NCBI GenBank assembly: GCA_963693085.1
Contig: OY856409.1
Coordinates: forward strand, 1,164,792,749-1,164,856,748
Reading direction: 5' to 3'
Source: Alisma plantago-aquatica
Lineage: Eukaryota; Streptophyta; Magnoliopsida; Alismatales; Alismataceae
DNA: 64,000 nt
Position numbers and translations under genes: made by a program. The notes beneath the pieces were generated by a model, which was given only the letters and a program-made list of their open reading frames with translations, was not told the DNA's origin and ran no database searches. Below, piece by piece: positions 44,496 to 57,034 of this stretch (within the stretch, counting starts at the first letter, position 1; each line of letters opens with the position of its first letter).

Positions 44496-45828
44496 AGAAC
44501 TTCCAGGTGTACCTCTGCCCCGAGAAATAGATTTTGAGATTAATCTAGTTCCGGACACGCAACCTATAGCACAAACACCATATAGGACGGCGCCTGCTGA
44601 GATGGCAGGACTCTAGAAACAACTACAAGAGTTACTTGAAAAGGGTTTCATCCGACCGAGTACTTCACCCTGGGGTTCTCCGGATCTCTTTGTTAAAAAA
44701 AAAGACGGGTCAATGCGGTTGTGCATTGATTATAGACAGTTAAATAAAGTAACAATAAAGAATAAGTATCCTCTGCCGAGGATTGCTGATCTCTTTGATC
44801 AGTTGCGTGGTGCAACTATCTTCTCAAAGATAGATTTGAGGTCGGGATATCACCAGCTGTGTATTAAGGAGGGTGACATACCTAAGTCTGCCTTTAGGAC
44901 AAGGTATGACCACTATGAGTTCACAGTTATGTCGTTTGGACTAACTAATGCACCAGCTGCATTTATGGAACTCATGAATAGAATCTTCTGACCTTTTCTC
45001 GATCAGTGTGTTGTTGTCTTCATAAATGACATCCTGATCTACAGTAGAGATGCTTAATAGCATGAGAAACATCTTCGTCAGGCTCTAAGTTTGCTAAGAG
45101 AGCATAAGTTATATGCTAAGTTTAGCAAGTGTGAGTTCTGGTTACCAGAAGTTTCTTTTCTTGGACACGTAATATCTGCTTCAGGTATTTGTGTTGACCC
45201 TAAAAAGGTAGAATCTATCCTGCAATGGGAGCAGCCGAAGACACCGACATAGATTCGAAGTTTCTTAGGGTTGGTAGGCTATTACAGGAGGTTCATTAAG
45301 AACTTTAGTTCCATAGCTCTACCCTTAACTAAGTTGACCAGGAAGGATGTTCCTTTTACCTGGAGTGACAAGTGTCAACAATCTTTTCAGTTGTTGAAGG
45401 AAAGGTTAACAAGTGCACCAGTGCTTGTGTTACCTGAACAAGGGAAAGGGTATATAGTTTTCTGTGATGCCTCTAAGAATGGACTAGGATGTGTGTTGAT
45501 GCAGGATAAACAAGTGATTTCTTTTGCTTCTCGACAGCTTAAGAAACACGAGGAGAATTATCCGACACACGATCTAGAACTAGTTGTTGTAGTCCATGCC
45601 TTGAAAATCTGGAGACATTATCTTTATGGAGAGACATTCCAGATTTTCACAGACCACAAGAATCTAAAGTATATCTTTTCTCAGCATGAGCTTAACATGA
45701 GGCAACGCCGCTGGATGGAGTTAATCAAGGACTACGATTGCACGATTGATTACCATCCAGGGAAGGCCAATGTAGTTGTTGATGCTTTGAGTAGGAAATC
45801 AGCAACACCAGTCTTAGACAGAGCATAG
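44487..45828 (+). pseudogene. Tekay reverse transcriptase and RNase H
   Basis: RT blocks are [37 protein letters not shown] and [12 protein letters not shown]. The catalytic motif, normally FIDDIL, reads FINDIL (codon 45025-45027 is AAT, an Asp-to-Asn change), so polymerase activity would be lost even if frames were restored. The thumb ([17 protein letters not shown]) follows. RNase H has Asp and Glu residues in [32 protein letters not shown] and VVDALSRK. Stops occur at 44614, 44989, 45055, 45058, about 45250 and 45826. Confidence 0.9.
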
Positions 45829-46487
45829 TTGAATTCTTTGGTGTGCTCTAGGAGAGATATGCTTATCTCTTTAAGACAGTATAATGTACAGTTAAAAGTA
45901 TCATTGTTATCAGGGTTGTTAGCTGAGATGCACATAAAACCTACTCTAAGACAACAGATTAAGGAGGCACAACAATATGATGCTGCAATTCAACAGATTA
46001 GATCAGAGTATAGTAATGAGAAACGAGATGGTTTCCATGACTCAGATGATCAGGTAGCATGTTATCATGGTAGAATGATAGTACCTGGTGTCGATAATTG
46101 AAGGAAGTTAGTCCTGGAAGAAGCTCATTCTTCAATGTATGCTATGCATCCAGGAAGCACCAAGATGTATCGTAACTTGAAAGATATGTATTGGTGGCTT
46201 GGTTTGAAGAAGGACGTTGCTGAGTTCGTTATGCGGTGTCCTGTGTGTCAGCAAGTTAAAGCTGAACACCAGAAACCCACAGGAACAATGCAGCCTTTGC
46301 ATATACCTCAGTGGAAATGGGATCATGTGACCATGGATTTTGTGGTTGGTTTACCCAGAACAACCAAAGGTCATGATTCCATATGGGTAATAGTTGATAG
46401 GTTTACAAAGACAACACATTTCTTACCTGTCAAAACAAACTATTATGTAGAGAAGCTGGAACAACTGTATGTAGATGAGATAGTGCG
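45829..46487 (+). pseudogene. Tekay integrase, N-terminal part
   Basis: The zinc-binding domain uses His residues in EEAHSSMYAMHPGS and Cys in RCPVCQQVK. The core begins DHVTMDFVVGLPRT with the first catalytic Asp. The frame has a TGA at 46099-46101 (a Trp position). It is then lost at a tandem 20-bp duplication (46468-46487 and 46488-46507), after which the integrase resumes in another frame. Confidence 0.87.
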
Positions 46488-47381
46488 TATGTAGATGAGA
46501 TAGTGCGGCTACATGGGGTCCTAGTTACCATTGTTTCTGACAGAGGTCCCCAGTTTACGAGTCATTTTTGGGAGCGACTTCATAAATCTTTAGGCACACA
46601 GTTAAGGTTTAGTACAACCTTTCATCCTCAGACTAATGGGCAATCGGAAAGAACTATACAAACCTTGGAGGACTTGCTCAGAGCATGTGTCCTTCAGTTT
46701 ACAGGAAGTTGGGATCTGCACCTAAGTTTGATAGAGTTTGCCTACAACAATAGCTATCAATATAGTATTGACATGGCACCTTATGAAGCTTTGTATGGTA
46801 GACATTGTAGATCTCCCCTATGTTGGTATGAAACCGGTGAAAATCAACTTTTAGGTCCTGAACTTGTGCACAGACCACTGAGAAGATTAAAACAGTTGAA
46901 GACTGCACAAGATAAATAGAAATCTTATGCTGATAAGCGTCGTAGACCTTTAGAATTCTAGGTTGGAGACAGAGTGTACCTCAAGGTCTCACCTTGGAAA
47001 GGAGTTCTTAGATTTGTAAGGAAAGGAAAGTTAGCTCCTAGGTTTATGGGGCCTTATCCAATCATTGAACGGATTGGAAAGGTAGCTTATAAGCTAGAGT
47101 TACCACCAGAGTTGCAAAAGTTACACCTAGTGTTCCACATTTCCATGTTAAGGAAATGTCATCCTGATACAGAATCAGTTCTACAACCTATGGAAATAGA
47201 GTTAAATGATGATATATCTTATATAGAAGGACATGTGTTGATCCTTGACACGAGAATTAAAAAGCTGAAAAAGAAAGACATAAGTCTTGTGAAAGTTCTC
47301 TGGAATCACTGTGGTGTTGAAGAAGCCACGTGGGAACTAGAGGAAGAGATGAGGAGGAAATACCCTACTCTTTTCTCTTAA
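46488..47381 (+). pseudogene. Tekay integrase C-terminal part with chromodomain
   Basis: After the 20-bp duplication the core continues with VSDRGPQFTSHFWERLHKSL (second Asp) and HPQTNGQSERTIQTLEDLLR (Glu). A TAG at 46917 and another near 46961 interrupt it. The C-terminal GPY/F-type module is RFMGPYPIIERIGKVAYKLE. The chromodomain ends the protein: VKVLWNHCGVEEATWELEEE. In chromoviruses this module directs insertion to methylated-histone chromatin. The stop is at 47379-47381. Confidence 0.9.
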
Positions 47382-47418
47382 TATGTTTTTGTAATGATTT
47401 CGGGGACAAAATCCTGGT

Positions 47419-47433
47419 AAGGGGTGGATAATT
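47419..47433 (+). other. Polypurine end of the Tekay element
   Basis: TAAGGGGTGGATAATT lies directly before the 3' LTR start TGTAAC at 47434. It is preceded by GATTTCGGGGACAAAAT, the usual chromovirus 3' end. Confidence 0.75.
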
Positions 47434-50400
47434 TGTAACATCCCTGACCTGGGTTATGTACTAACCCTAGGTGTTTTGCTTAATTAAGTGATTATATGCT
47501 TGTATTTATCCTTTTAAATGTAATTATGGCTTTTGAGGAACTTATATTTCATTTTCAGTCCTTTTTTAATAATGTTGAAACATTGTTTTGTTAACTTTGG
47601 ACTAAAGTGCAATTTACCCAAGTAAAGGGGTTTATTTGCAATTTGCACATGTTAAGATGTTCCTATGATGTTGAGACATCATAAAAATGTAATGATGTTG
47701 TGGTATGGATTCCACAAGCTTGGACATCAAAATATAGCTTGTAGAGCAAACCTTGTGCATTAAAACCCAATTTTGGTGTAATGTGCAATTTACCCAAAAC
47801 CTAGGGTTCAATATGCAAGATATCACCTCTAGAGGGTCTCTCATGTTTCTTGGCATCAAGTAGACCAAAGAAAATGAGAGGGGTGCCTAATTTGAATTAT
47901 CTTGAAGGAGAGAGAATTTGGACTTTGAAATAATTAAGTTTTAAGCACAAATGGCTCTTTAATATAACCTAATGTAAAAAGCGAAACATATTAATTATAG
48001 AGCCCTTCAACCAAAAGTTGTAGGATGTGTTTGATATAGTTTGGACGAGCTTATTCCATGCTTGGGCACCAAAAAGATCATGGTAAATGTGAAAGTTATT
48101 GACACTAATTATATATTAAGCAATATCCAATAAGGGTGGATATTAATATACCTCTCTTTAAGGTGTTTAGTTCCTTTTCCTTTAAACCTTGGGTAATGGA
48201 AGAGTTTTTCATGATTATAGAAGGTGGCCATGTATCCAAAGAATGGAGCAAGCCTTGGTGGATATGTTTGGACGATAAAAGGAAATAATCCTCTTTTTCC
48301 ATTTTCCTTGAAAAACCCACATATATATATATATATATATACACACACATATATATAGGTATCTTTTCCAACAACATAAAGGATCGTTTCCCTTAGTTTT
48401 TTTTTCTTCTTCACCTTGCTTTGACCAACCAAGGAGGAGCTCTGGAGCAGAAGGAGGACAATCAATCCTGTTGGTAAGTTTGGATCATCATCTAACTCGA
48501 ATTCATGGTGGAAACCATAAAACAAGGTTGGATTATTGGTTTTCTTCACACGATTTTCTCTTCTAGCCATCTTGTTCATCTAAAAAGTGAAGAAGGAACC
48601 TTGGACAACTACTGGAGCTCAAACCACCATTAAAGATGCGGAGCTTGGAGCTCTGGATCAGTTCTAGAGGCGGGTTTTATAACTCTAACCCTTAAGCTTT
48701 TCTAATGCATCCTTCTCTCATAAAATCGTTGGTTATTCTTCTTCTTTTACTACTCTTGTGTTCTTGCTATCAATTCCGTGAAGAACAACCCTTGTTCTTG
48801 GTTGGACAGAGGTAGACGAAGGTGGCATTAATTTTGATGTTTATCCAAGAAATTTACTTTAGCAAATAGTCTCCATATCCTTGCTCAAACGGTTTCCCAA
48901 ACCATTTGGGAGCAAACAGTTTCAAACTATTTGATTGCAAATGGTTTCAAATCGTTTGATTGCAAACAGTTTCATCAAACCGCATGGAGGGAAATAGTTT
49001 CAAACCGTTTGGAAATGTTGACCAGGCATTGACCATTTGAAGGTTTGTTGAGAATAATGTAGACTAATCACCTACCAATAATCATCAATTAATTCCATGT
49101 GGTTCGCCAATTAAAGGTCCATCAACCCTCTAAACCCTAATCGGGTTAATTGATATTTTGATAATTGAATTAGGTTGAAGTTTGGGTTGAGTGACCCAAA
49201 CGGTTTGAAAACCATTTGGGGATCACCCCTCAAGACCGTTTGGTGATCACCCAAGACCATTTGGAGGTCTAGGGTTAAGCATGGTTGACCAATTGAAGTT
49301 CTAAAGGTATCAAAATGATGTGTAGTTAATTGCTGATTTGGTGAACAATCCTAGGATCCAAACCCTAAATAAATGATATGGTTTTTGATGAAGTGATGGG
49401 CAAACGGTCTCAAGACCGTTTGGAGAATATCCAAACGATCCCAAGATCGTTTGGAGGTAACCCAAAACCGTTTGGAGGTCTAGGGTTGACTATGGTTAAG
49501 TGGTTAATGATTTCAAGGTATTAGGTTGAAGTACATTCAATTGTTGACCTAGTGATCAATCTAATGAGTCAAACCCTAATTGGTTGACTTAGTTTTTGAT
49601 GTTGACTTGAGAAAACAGTCTCAAGACCATTTGGAGGTCATCCAAACGATCCGAAGACCGTTTGGGGTCAGGTCATGACCAAATTGGATGATGGTTCAAT
49701 GGATTCAAATCAATTAGGCTCACATTGGATTATGTTGAAGGGTCATCGATTCCAAACCCTAATCCAATTAATTCAAGCCCTAATTGATGATCAATTGAGG
49801 GACAGTTGAGGGTCAAATCAGTTGAAGGTTGACCTAACTAACTCAATTGAATGATGGTGATAGGTCTAATTGATAATTGTATACATATATGCAAGTGTTG
49901 AAGGAACCAACAATGGAAACCCTAAATCAATTTGAGATGTTGGGACCATACTTGGTTCATGCAGTTTTGAGGTGGTTTGGGCCAAATGGTCCCAAACCAT
50001 TTAGGCTCATGCAGTTTCCAAATCGGTTGAGTGCATGCGGTTTCCAAACTGGTTGAAGTCATGCAGTTTCAAAAGTCAAACTTGACCAAATGGTCTTCAC
50101 CCCCAACTTTAGCAAACAGTCTTGGAGGTCTACTTTACAAACGGTCTCAAGGGCAGACCAAGACCGCATGAAGGTCCAAACGGTCTTAGACCGTTTGGAG
50201 GTTTAGTGTGCAAGACCGTTTGAGGTCAAAGTTGGTTAAGATCGTTTGATGCCTTAAGACCCAAGATTGTTTGGTGGATGTCTAACTTAAACATCATGGG
50301 TACTTAAAGTGATTAAAGGACAAAGTGATTAGTTAATTAATACATGATGTAATCAAAGGTGATCATGGTACTGATACTTTAATGGGATAGTGTGATTGAG

Positions 50401-50990
50401 ACCCATGAAGTAATTAAGCCCTAATGATTACAATGGTAATGATATAGACCATGAAGATTAGTTTTCTTTCATGATTGAGTTACTTAAACTAATCAAGGCT
50501 GAAGTAAACATCATCCTATAAAGGATGAGAGAGAGAAGATTCCTTTTATGAATGTTAATCAAGTAATGGACTCCCAATATGAATGAATATCTAATTAGGG
50601 TATGATCCTTCATAGTAAGATCATGAAAACCCTAATTATGATGATCAATGAAACATAACCCTAAATTGAGGGTAATAATGGAAGTATCCCTAATACATGA
50701 TGATGATGTAATCCTAATTCATAATAATGACATGATAAACCCTAAATCAAGGTTTGTGAATAGTAAACCCTAAATCAGGGTATGTGAATAGTAAACCCTA
50801 ATCCCGAGTTATGCTTCATAGCATGAAGCTCTATGATTGGATAATGAAATGAGGAATCACTATTCCTATTTGAGCTAAGGGGTTGGTTAACCCCAATTGA
50901 ATTGAAAAGGTAAACCCTAACCCTAGTAAGGGCATAGTGGTGCAACCCTTGAATAGTGAAGTTATCTTTATTTTGTAATATGCTGATAAG
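47434..50990 (+). repeat. 3' LTR of the Tekay element, truncated
   Basis: About 3.56 kb aligned with the first two thirds of the 5' LTR. The match ends at TATGCTGATA (50990, equivalent to about 40793), so roughly 1.8 kb is missing. The palindrome array (48890-50280) and AAACCCTAA cluster (50600-50930) are present. The order of events that removed the right end is not visible. Confidence 0.85.
48890..50280. repeat. Palindrome array in the Tekay 3' LTR
   Basis: Same half-sites as in the 5' LTR, for example CAAACGGTCTCAAGACCGTT near 49403. Individual sites differ in base changes and small gaps. The block equivalent to 39735-39775 is shorter here, with one pair lost near 49985. Confidence 0.83.
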
Positions 50991-51947
50991 AAAACCAAAA
51001 ACAAAATGATATATGACCCTACTTTATAACAAATGGGCTTTCCTAAATCATTAAGAAAAAAATTGTACCCCCCTATAGGCAACAACATGATATAATGATG
51101 AAGAGATTAGTTAGTACTCCATAAACGTTAATATTGTATAAAGGAAGGTCTTCTATTCATGGATGATATTGTGATGAGGTGCTTAATTTTTCTTTTGCCT
51201 AACCAATCTCAGGGTCATTTTCCCTTTGAATACACCATCGTTAAAGAATATTACATGGTTATCACCAACTAGAAAAAACTCCTTCGATCTTTTGAATGGT
51301 TTATCAAGTTGATGTAAAAACTGATCAAGACCACATGCATGACAGAAGAGAGCAAGCACAAATAGGAGTTTCCTTCTTGTCTTGGATGAGGATCACATTC
51401 AGAAAGAATCTTTTTCATTTCTCATTACATTGGATCTCTTGCTTATGAGAAATGAATGTTGATACAACCATTTTGTTCCGCCTACAGTAGGTTTGGGGTA
51501 GGGTTTGAGAGGGTTGGCCTTATAGGGATTGAATATGAGTGATGTAGATGAGATTTGTCCCTCCTACAAGTGTTTGATATCCAAGCCACGTGATAAGTGA
51601 GACTGAGAAATGTATGGCCTTACTCATGTGATTCAATATGTGATATGTGAACTCACATGCATCTTAGACAGTCTGCTCTAGTTCAAGGAAGATGGATTGA
51701 ATGTTTAGAGGATGATGATTCCATGCCTCAAGTTCAACCCAGATATCAGAGACAAACGAACTATACGATTGAAGCAGACCTATTTTAGGGCTTCATCTTA
51801 TGGCTTTTTGCATTATAATCACATTTAAAAATGTTAGATTGCAAGCAAATTCCCCCAATATGAACTATCATGTCAAATACACTTATGGTTGCTTTTTGCA
51901 TGTTTTATAGGGTTTTTGTACATGCATCGGATGCAAAGGATAGAGAA
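50991..51947. other. Unassigned region between Tekay and Athila-2
   Basis: About 950 bp with no ORF of any length that resembles a known family. Short patches are open on the plus strand (near 51160 and 51400), but I recognise nothing in them. It could be the remnant of an element that truncated the Tekay 3' LTR. Confidence 0.4.
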
Positions 51948-52084
51948 TGATGGGGTCCTTGGGTTTATACACCCCAAGATTGGACCTAGATCTTCCCTAA
52001 GCACCCCTTGAGTGGATGAAAAATTGCTCTAAAGCAATTAGCAGCCATTTGAAGGATTTTGAAGCAAAGTTAAGCAGTTGGACC

Positions 52085-52645
52085 CTCACCACGTGTTGTG
52101 GCATTGTGCCACAGCTGTGGCCATTTCACCAACAATCACAGAAGCAATGCCAAGAAGATCAAAGATCCACCAAGGCCGTGGAGTTCAAAATGGCTGTGGC
52201 ACATGGCATCCCACACAGCCATGACTGAAAATAACATCACCCATGTGGCATAACGACATGATCGTGGAGAAAATGTGACAATATCCAAGAACTTTGTAAG
52301 AAAAATGAAGGAATGACCATAGTCGTGGCCATCACAACAATCGTAGCGGATGAAGACCAACACGACCATGGCAACTGTCACGATCGTGGCTAGTAGAAGA
52401 CAACATGGGCAACAAAGAAGAATGACCAAGGCACCTCTCCTCTAGCATGACCGTGCTCCACACCACGGTAGTGGCTCCATCCACCCAACATGACTGTGGC
52501 ACCCGCCATGGTCGTGGCCACTCACTCTCCTAACCTCCTCTCTACAACATATATCCACCATGCCTGTAGCACCCCCCATGGTCGTATCACCCCACACTCA
52601 CCACGTTCATGCTGCTCACGTCGACCGTGGTGACCTCGCAACCCT
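52085..52645. repeat. Palindrome array in the Athila-2 LTR
   Basis: Repeated CACGACCATGG / CCATGGTCGTG words and variants: CACCACGTGTTGTGGC, GCCACAGCTGTGGCC, CACGACCATGGCAAC, CACGATCGTGGC, CACGGTAGTGGC, CCGCCATGGTCGTGGCC. Most are imperfect palindromes of 12-18 bp. The set ends just upstream of the TATA box near 52710. A related array follows pol at 60955-61510. Confidence 0.75.
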
Positions 52646-52707
52646 AACCATTTTTTCCACTACATTTCCAACTTTACCCCCACTTACCCTAGTGCTTCCC
52701 CACCACC

Positions 52708-52718
52708 TATATATACTA
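52708..52718 (+). promoter_or_regulatory. Probable TATA box of Athila-2
   Basis: CTATATATACTA, in a good position after the palindrome array and about 30 bp before CACAACACTAGG, a possible transcript start. Inference from sequence only. Confidence 0.45.
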
Positions 52719-54327
52719 TAGTGGCGGTCACAACACTAGGTTACCTACCTCTAACATTCATTTCCTTCCCTCTTTGCATTCAACAGCTCCACCTACCTCC
52801 TTTCTTCCATTTCCACCTCATTCTTCCATTTTTACCTCATTTCCATCCCAAAACCTTAGTTTTTTAGGGTTTTCCACCATAATTCCCTATATTCTCATGC
52901 CATTTCTGACCTTCAAGGGAGGTGCTTCCTCTTCTATAGCAAGGAGGTGAAGGAGGAGGATCTAGCATGAGCTGCCATGGCCTTCTACCTCTTTCTTCTT
53001 TACTTTTTCTCGTTTGCTTGATTATGTGTATCTAAGGCCCCTTGGTGGGATGTTTGGGGATAAAATGTTACTTTGGTACCATGTTGGGGGAAAATAATGT
53101 GTAATGAATATATTTCCATTCTACAGTGATTGTCTCTTGCTTCTATCTCATTTCCCACGGTCTTACTTGTGATTTATACTTATAAACATGGATTGCTTAT
53201 TATATGCTGCTTGAAAACACCTAGCTTCTAAGGGAAATGGATTGTATGTGGCTATCTTAGGAATTGCTCCTAGGTCCAATTAGTGGATCCCTACTAGCAC
53301 CCTATATTCCTACATACAAATCTCTTCTCCTACAAGTAGGTGTGAGATCTAAGTAGCCAGGGTAAGAGTAATCATTGCAATTGCCTAGAGTTTTCTAAAG
53401 GCTAGATGGTGAGTAACATGGGGTGAAACATCCTCATCTATACCCCCATTCCTACCCTTGGATCTCAATTGCACTAATACCTCTTACCCTAAAAACCTAG
53501 ACTTGCTAGTCCTATTAAAATTATACCTAGCCCTAGTTCTCAACCAGTAGCTTAGGGTAAAATTCAAATAGCACTTGTCTTGTTGTTTGGTTTGGCAATC
53601 TAGAATGAAAATATAAGACTTTCATGCTATAGTAACCTCCAACTTAGATTCTTGTGACATTCCCCCAAACGTCCCACTCATCCCATTAATTGCTAAAAAC
53701 CATATTGTTTGCTTAGCTTGCTTATGCTAGTTTAGTTAATTGCTTTCATTGCCTCTTAGTTAATTGCTTAGTTTTGGATAGTTTGACCTTGCTTGAGTAG
53801 TTAGTGCTCTCTTAGCTTGTTAGTGTTAATCTTTCTAGTTAGTGATAACCTAGGTCATTTATTTCTCTAGTGCTTAATTTGTCTCTTTAATGTCAATTTG
53901 CATTGCTAGTGTAACTTAGCTTTAGTCTCTTGCTCTTTTTCAGTTAGTTGCTTTCTTCGTTTATTAGGCTTTCTTGCCCAGGGTCAACATAGGGTTTCTT
54001 GTAGTCTAACTTCACTTCTTTTTTTCAATTACTTGCTTCATTAGTATAATCAAACCCTAAAAACCCTACACTCCACATTAGGAACGTAGCTTACCCTAAC
54101 CTAGATCTAGTGCCCCCTCTCTCCCTGTGGATTGACCCTTCTCTTACCACTTTCCTATACTACAACACGACAACGTGCGCTTGTGGGTAACGTGTGATTA
54201 ACTTAAGGAAGTGTATAGGACTAGGTCCTTTATAAATTTGAAAGATCCTCGTGTGTTTTCCTTCAGTGTGCATCCAATCAAGATTCGATTCATTTGGGTG
54301 TATTCTTGAGAATCACACCTAGCTTTC

Positions 54328-54345
54328 TGGCATCGTTGTCAGGGA
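54328..54345 (+). other. Degenerate tRNA-Asp primer binding site of Athila-2
   Basis: TGGCATCGTTGTCAGGGA matches TGGCGCCGTTGCCGGGGA except at four positions, all transitions (G to A or C to T). It lies 250 bp before gag. Confidence 0.75.
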
Positions 54346-54560
54346 GTATAGGTGCTTGGCCTAGCTAGTTAGTGTATCTTACCCTTTCATACTTCCCTCA
54401 CCATTGCTATTCTTTATTCTTTGCTTACTTTTGCATACCTATCTTATAACTTAGATCTTGTTGTTTGTTTGTGTATTGTGCAGGTGACAGTTGTAAATTC
54501 TTGGGAGACATTCGACTTCTACTGCCTTGGTTCCCTTCAACCCCAAGATAGGTATAAGAA

Positions 54561-56100
54561 GATGTCAGCACCAAACAACACCAAGCAGCTGATATGGATA
54601 AGGAAGGTCCTTGTGGGGATGCCCAACCACCACCTAGCCGCCCCCTCCATGAGTACTTCACTCTAGGAAACTACACCTCGCAGATTGCCACCATTGTTAG
54701 TCAAATGTTGAGTCGACAATTTTCCATCCCACTATCCCTTATTGGACTCCTACCCACTTTCTATGGGATGGAGAACGAGAACTCATACCACCATATTGAT
54801 GCTTTTCTGGAGACATGCTCCACCTTCCGCATGCCTATAGCCACAAAAAACTCCATAAGAAGAAACCTCCCTTTCTCCCTCAAAGAAAAAGCCAAGGAGT
54901 TGTACATGTACAAGCTCGATCTAGTGACCTAGATGGCAGTGAAGAATGAGTTCTTGAAGAAGTTATATCTGATCTCCAAGCTAACTCAGATGAGGAGATG
55001 CATCACATCTTTCACGCAAAGGGTAAATGAGCATTTTCATGAAGTTTGGGAAAGATTCCAAAAGCTCCTGCAAGACTTCCCCCACCATGAAGTTCCTCTA
55101 TTGTAGCTAGTGTAGTCTTTCTACATTGGACTTGTTGATTTGAACCAGACTATAGTTGACTCTTCTCGCGGAGGAACATTCATGGATAGACCTCCAAAAG
55201 AGTCTTGGCCACTCTTTGAGCACCTTGCTGAAAACTCACGCCACCGAGCTTCAAGCAAGGGAGAATTGGGTTCCACCCTCCTCCTTCAGCTCTAGTTAGA
55301 GAGGAAGCCAATCCTTAAATGATGAAGATCCTTTCCAATATGATGAACTTGATGAAGAATCAAGCTAGAGCGTCTTCTAGCCACTCTACCAACATCGTGG
55401 AGGCTATCTGTGAAGAAGTGCAAACCTTACAATCTTTTGGGAATAGGAACAACCAAGGCCCCATGTCAAACTCCTACACTCCAGAATGGAGGAATCACCC
55501 AAATTTTTCTTGGAAGCAATAGGGTGATGAAGGACAAGGGCAACAAAGGTAGCACCAAGGGTCAAAGTACAACTCTAAGTTCAAAGAGGAAGTTCTTGGA
55601 AGGCTAAGGAGCCTTGATGATGTGAAGAAAGATGTGTCCACTTAAGGGTAAAACATTACCCTATTAGAGCACAAGATTGATCATATCTCTCTTTTACTTT
55701 CCCGTCATGAGGAGGGGAGACCCCCTTCTCAACCCATGGCTAATCCAAACATTGATGTTGGTTCTATGGGCACTCCTGAAGGTACTTATATCCCAACATA
55801 AGGCCAAGTACCCATTATGCAACAATACCAAGGACCTCCTAACCCCTATGCTCCACCTCCACAATCCTCATTCAACTACCAATACACTCAACCTCCACCA
55901 CACTCATACCAGTAACCCCTCCACAATATCAACCCCTTCCACAAACACTACCATATCAACCATAATTCATCCTCCAAAACCCGAACCCACCACACCCAAG
56001 GCGACACCACCTCAACAACCACTACAAGTTTCCTCCTCCACCACCCATGAGCAAGTGAAGACAGTGACAGTGTTGAGAAGTGGGAGGACTTTGGAGTAGC
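54561..56100 (+). pseudogene. Athila-2 gag, fragmented
   Basis: Recognisable pieces: PTFYGMENENSYHHIDAFLE and LKEKAKELYMYKL (54594-54932). After a TAG come EVWERFQKLLQDFPHHE and SFYIGL in the same frame. Then NSYTPEWRNHPNFSWKQ (55319-55522), which is the conserved end of Athila gag, follows. The region near 55800-55920 is Pro-rich (YQGPPNPYAPPP), and TVTVLRSGRTLE at about 56060 is the LRSGK linker motif. At least three frame changes and several stops separate them. Gag function is lost. Confidence 0.78.
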
Positions 56101-56362
56101 TGAGAGAGACAATAGTTGACAACACTACCGGTGAAGCTAGAGTTGATATCATGATTCGAGGTAGTGATACCAATATTCAAGGTGATGATAATGTGATAGG
56201 CAACTAGGTTGATTTTGTAATTCAGAGTGATGATATCGTGATTCCCATAATACTACTTGACAATTCTATTGACACGACTCCGTCAAGAGCACAACTTCAC
56301 CCCTTTACCGATGCACTTGAATATCCAAGGAAAAAAGAAAGAAGAAACATATTGAGGATATC

Positions 56363-57034
56363 ATGAAGACCTTTAAACAAGTGAGGATCAATATCCCATT
56401 GCTAGATGCCATCAAGCAAATCTCATCCTATGCAAATTTCTTGAAAGATTTGTGTACCTTTAAGAGGAGGACAACCGGAAGAACATTGAGGAGAGTCAAG
56501 CTCACTGAGCAAGTGATATCTATTCTGCAACACTCCACTCCACAAAAGAGAAAAGATCACTGCACACCCATCATTTATTGCTATATTGGAACTCACCGTA
56601 TAGACCAAGCACTTCTTGACTTAAATTCTAGTGTGTCTCTGATGCCGTATGATGTGTATGCCGTATTGAACTTGGGACGATTGCAATTGACTAATTATAC
56701 CTTGCAATTTTCCGACCGTTTTGTGAAGACGCCTCGAGGACAAGTTGGTGATGTGTTGGTGAAGCTTGATGATGAGACCCCGCCATTCTTTCTTGTTGAT
56801 TTCATTGTGCTCGACATGGAGAAAGACTCAAGGAAGGTGCCTATTATCTTGGGGAGACCTTTCCTGGCTACAATTGATGTAGTGATTCATGTAAAGACTG
56901 ATACCATGTATATGACATTTATGCACATGAAGATCTGGGTGAACATTTTCAAGTCTTCTGTTAAAGCTGAGGTAATAGGTTCTACTGAAGAGGATTGTTA
57001 TCTGATTAACTGCCTTGAAGAGTTTGTGGAATAA
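56363..57034 (+). pseudogene. Athila-2 protease region
   Basis: 223 residues. The start RINIPLLDAIKQISSYANFL matches the block before the protease in Athila-1 (VNIPLLEAIEQIPSYGKFL). The active site reads LLDLNSSVSLMPYDVY where LDLGASV is usual: the Gly is Asn. VPIILGRPFLATIDVVI is the second block. The open frame ends FVE and stops at 57034. It is the longest intact ORF of this element. Confidence 0.82.

Larger units (their letters stand above)
37217..50990 (+). mobile_element. Tekay-type chromovirus (Ty3/gypsy), decayed, 3' LTR truncated
   Basis: 5' LTR (37217-42578), iMet primer site, gag with a zinc knuckle, protease, RT, RNase H, integrase and a C-terminal chromodomain, polypurine end, then a 3' LTR from 47434 that stops matching near 50990. 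The chromodomain (VKVLWNHCGVEEATWELEEE) and the iMet primer place it among chromoviruses. LTR length and gag type point to Tekay/Del. Many stops and at least two frameshifts break it. Flanking target duplications cannot be checked because the 3' LTR end is missing. Confidence 0.88.
51948..54317 (+). repeat. Probable 5' LTR of Athila-2
   Basis: The right edge is set by the primer site at 54328 (a nearby LTR end at AATCACA, about 54317). The left edge at TGATGGGGTCC is a guess from the TG start and from resemblance to the TGATGCG start of Athila-1. The second LTR is outside the window, so it cannot be compared. It contains a palindrome array followed by a TATA box. The region from 52740 to 54317 has no convincing ORF. 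Confidence 0.45.

Noticed and set aside
52016..52429. Possible ORFs on both strands in the Athila-2 LTR
   Set aside because: They lie over the CACGACCATGG array and the presumed promoter; composition and repeats explain them.
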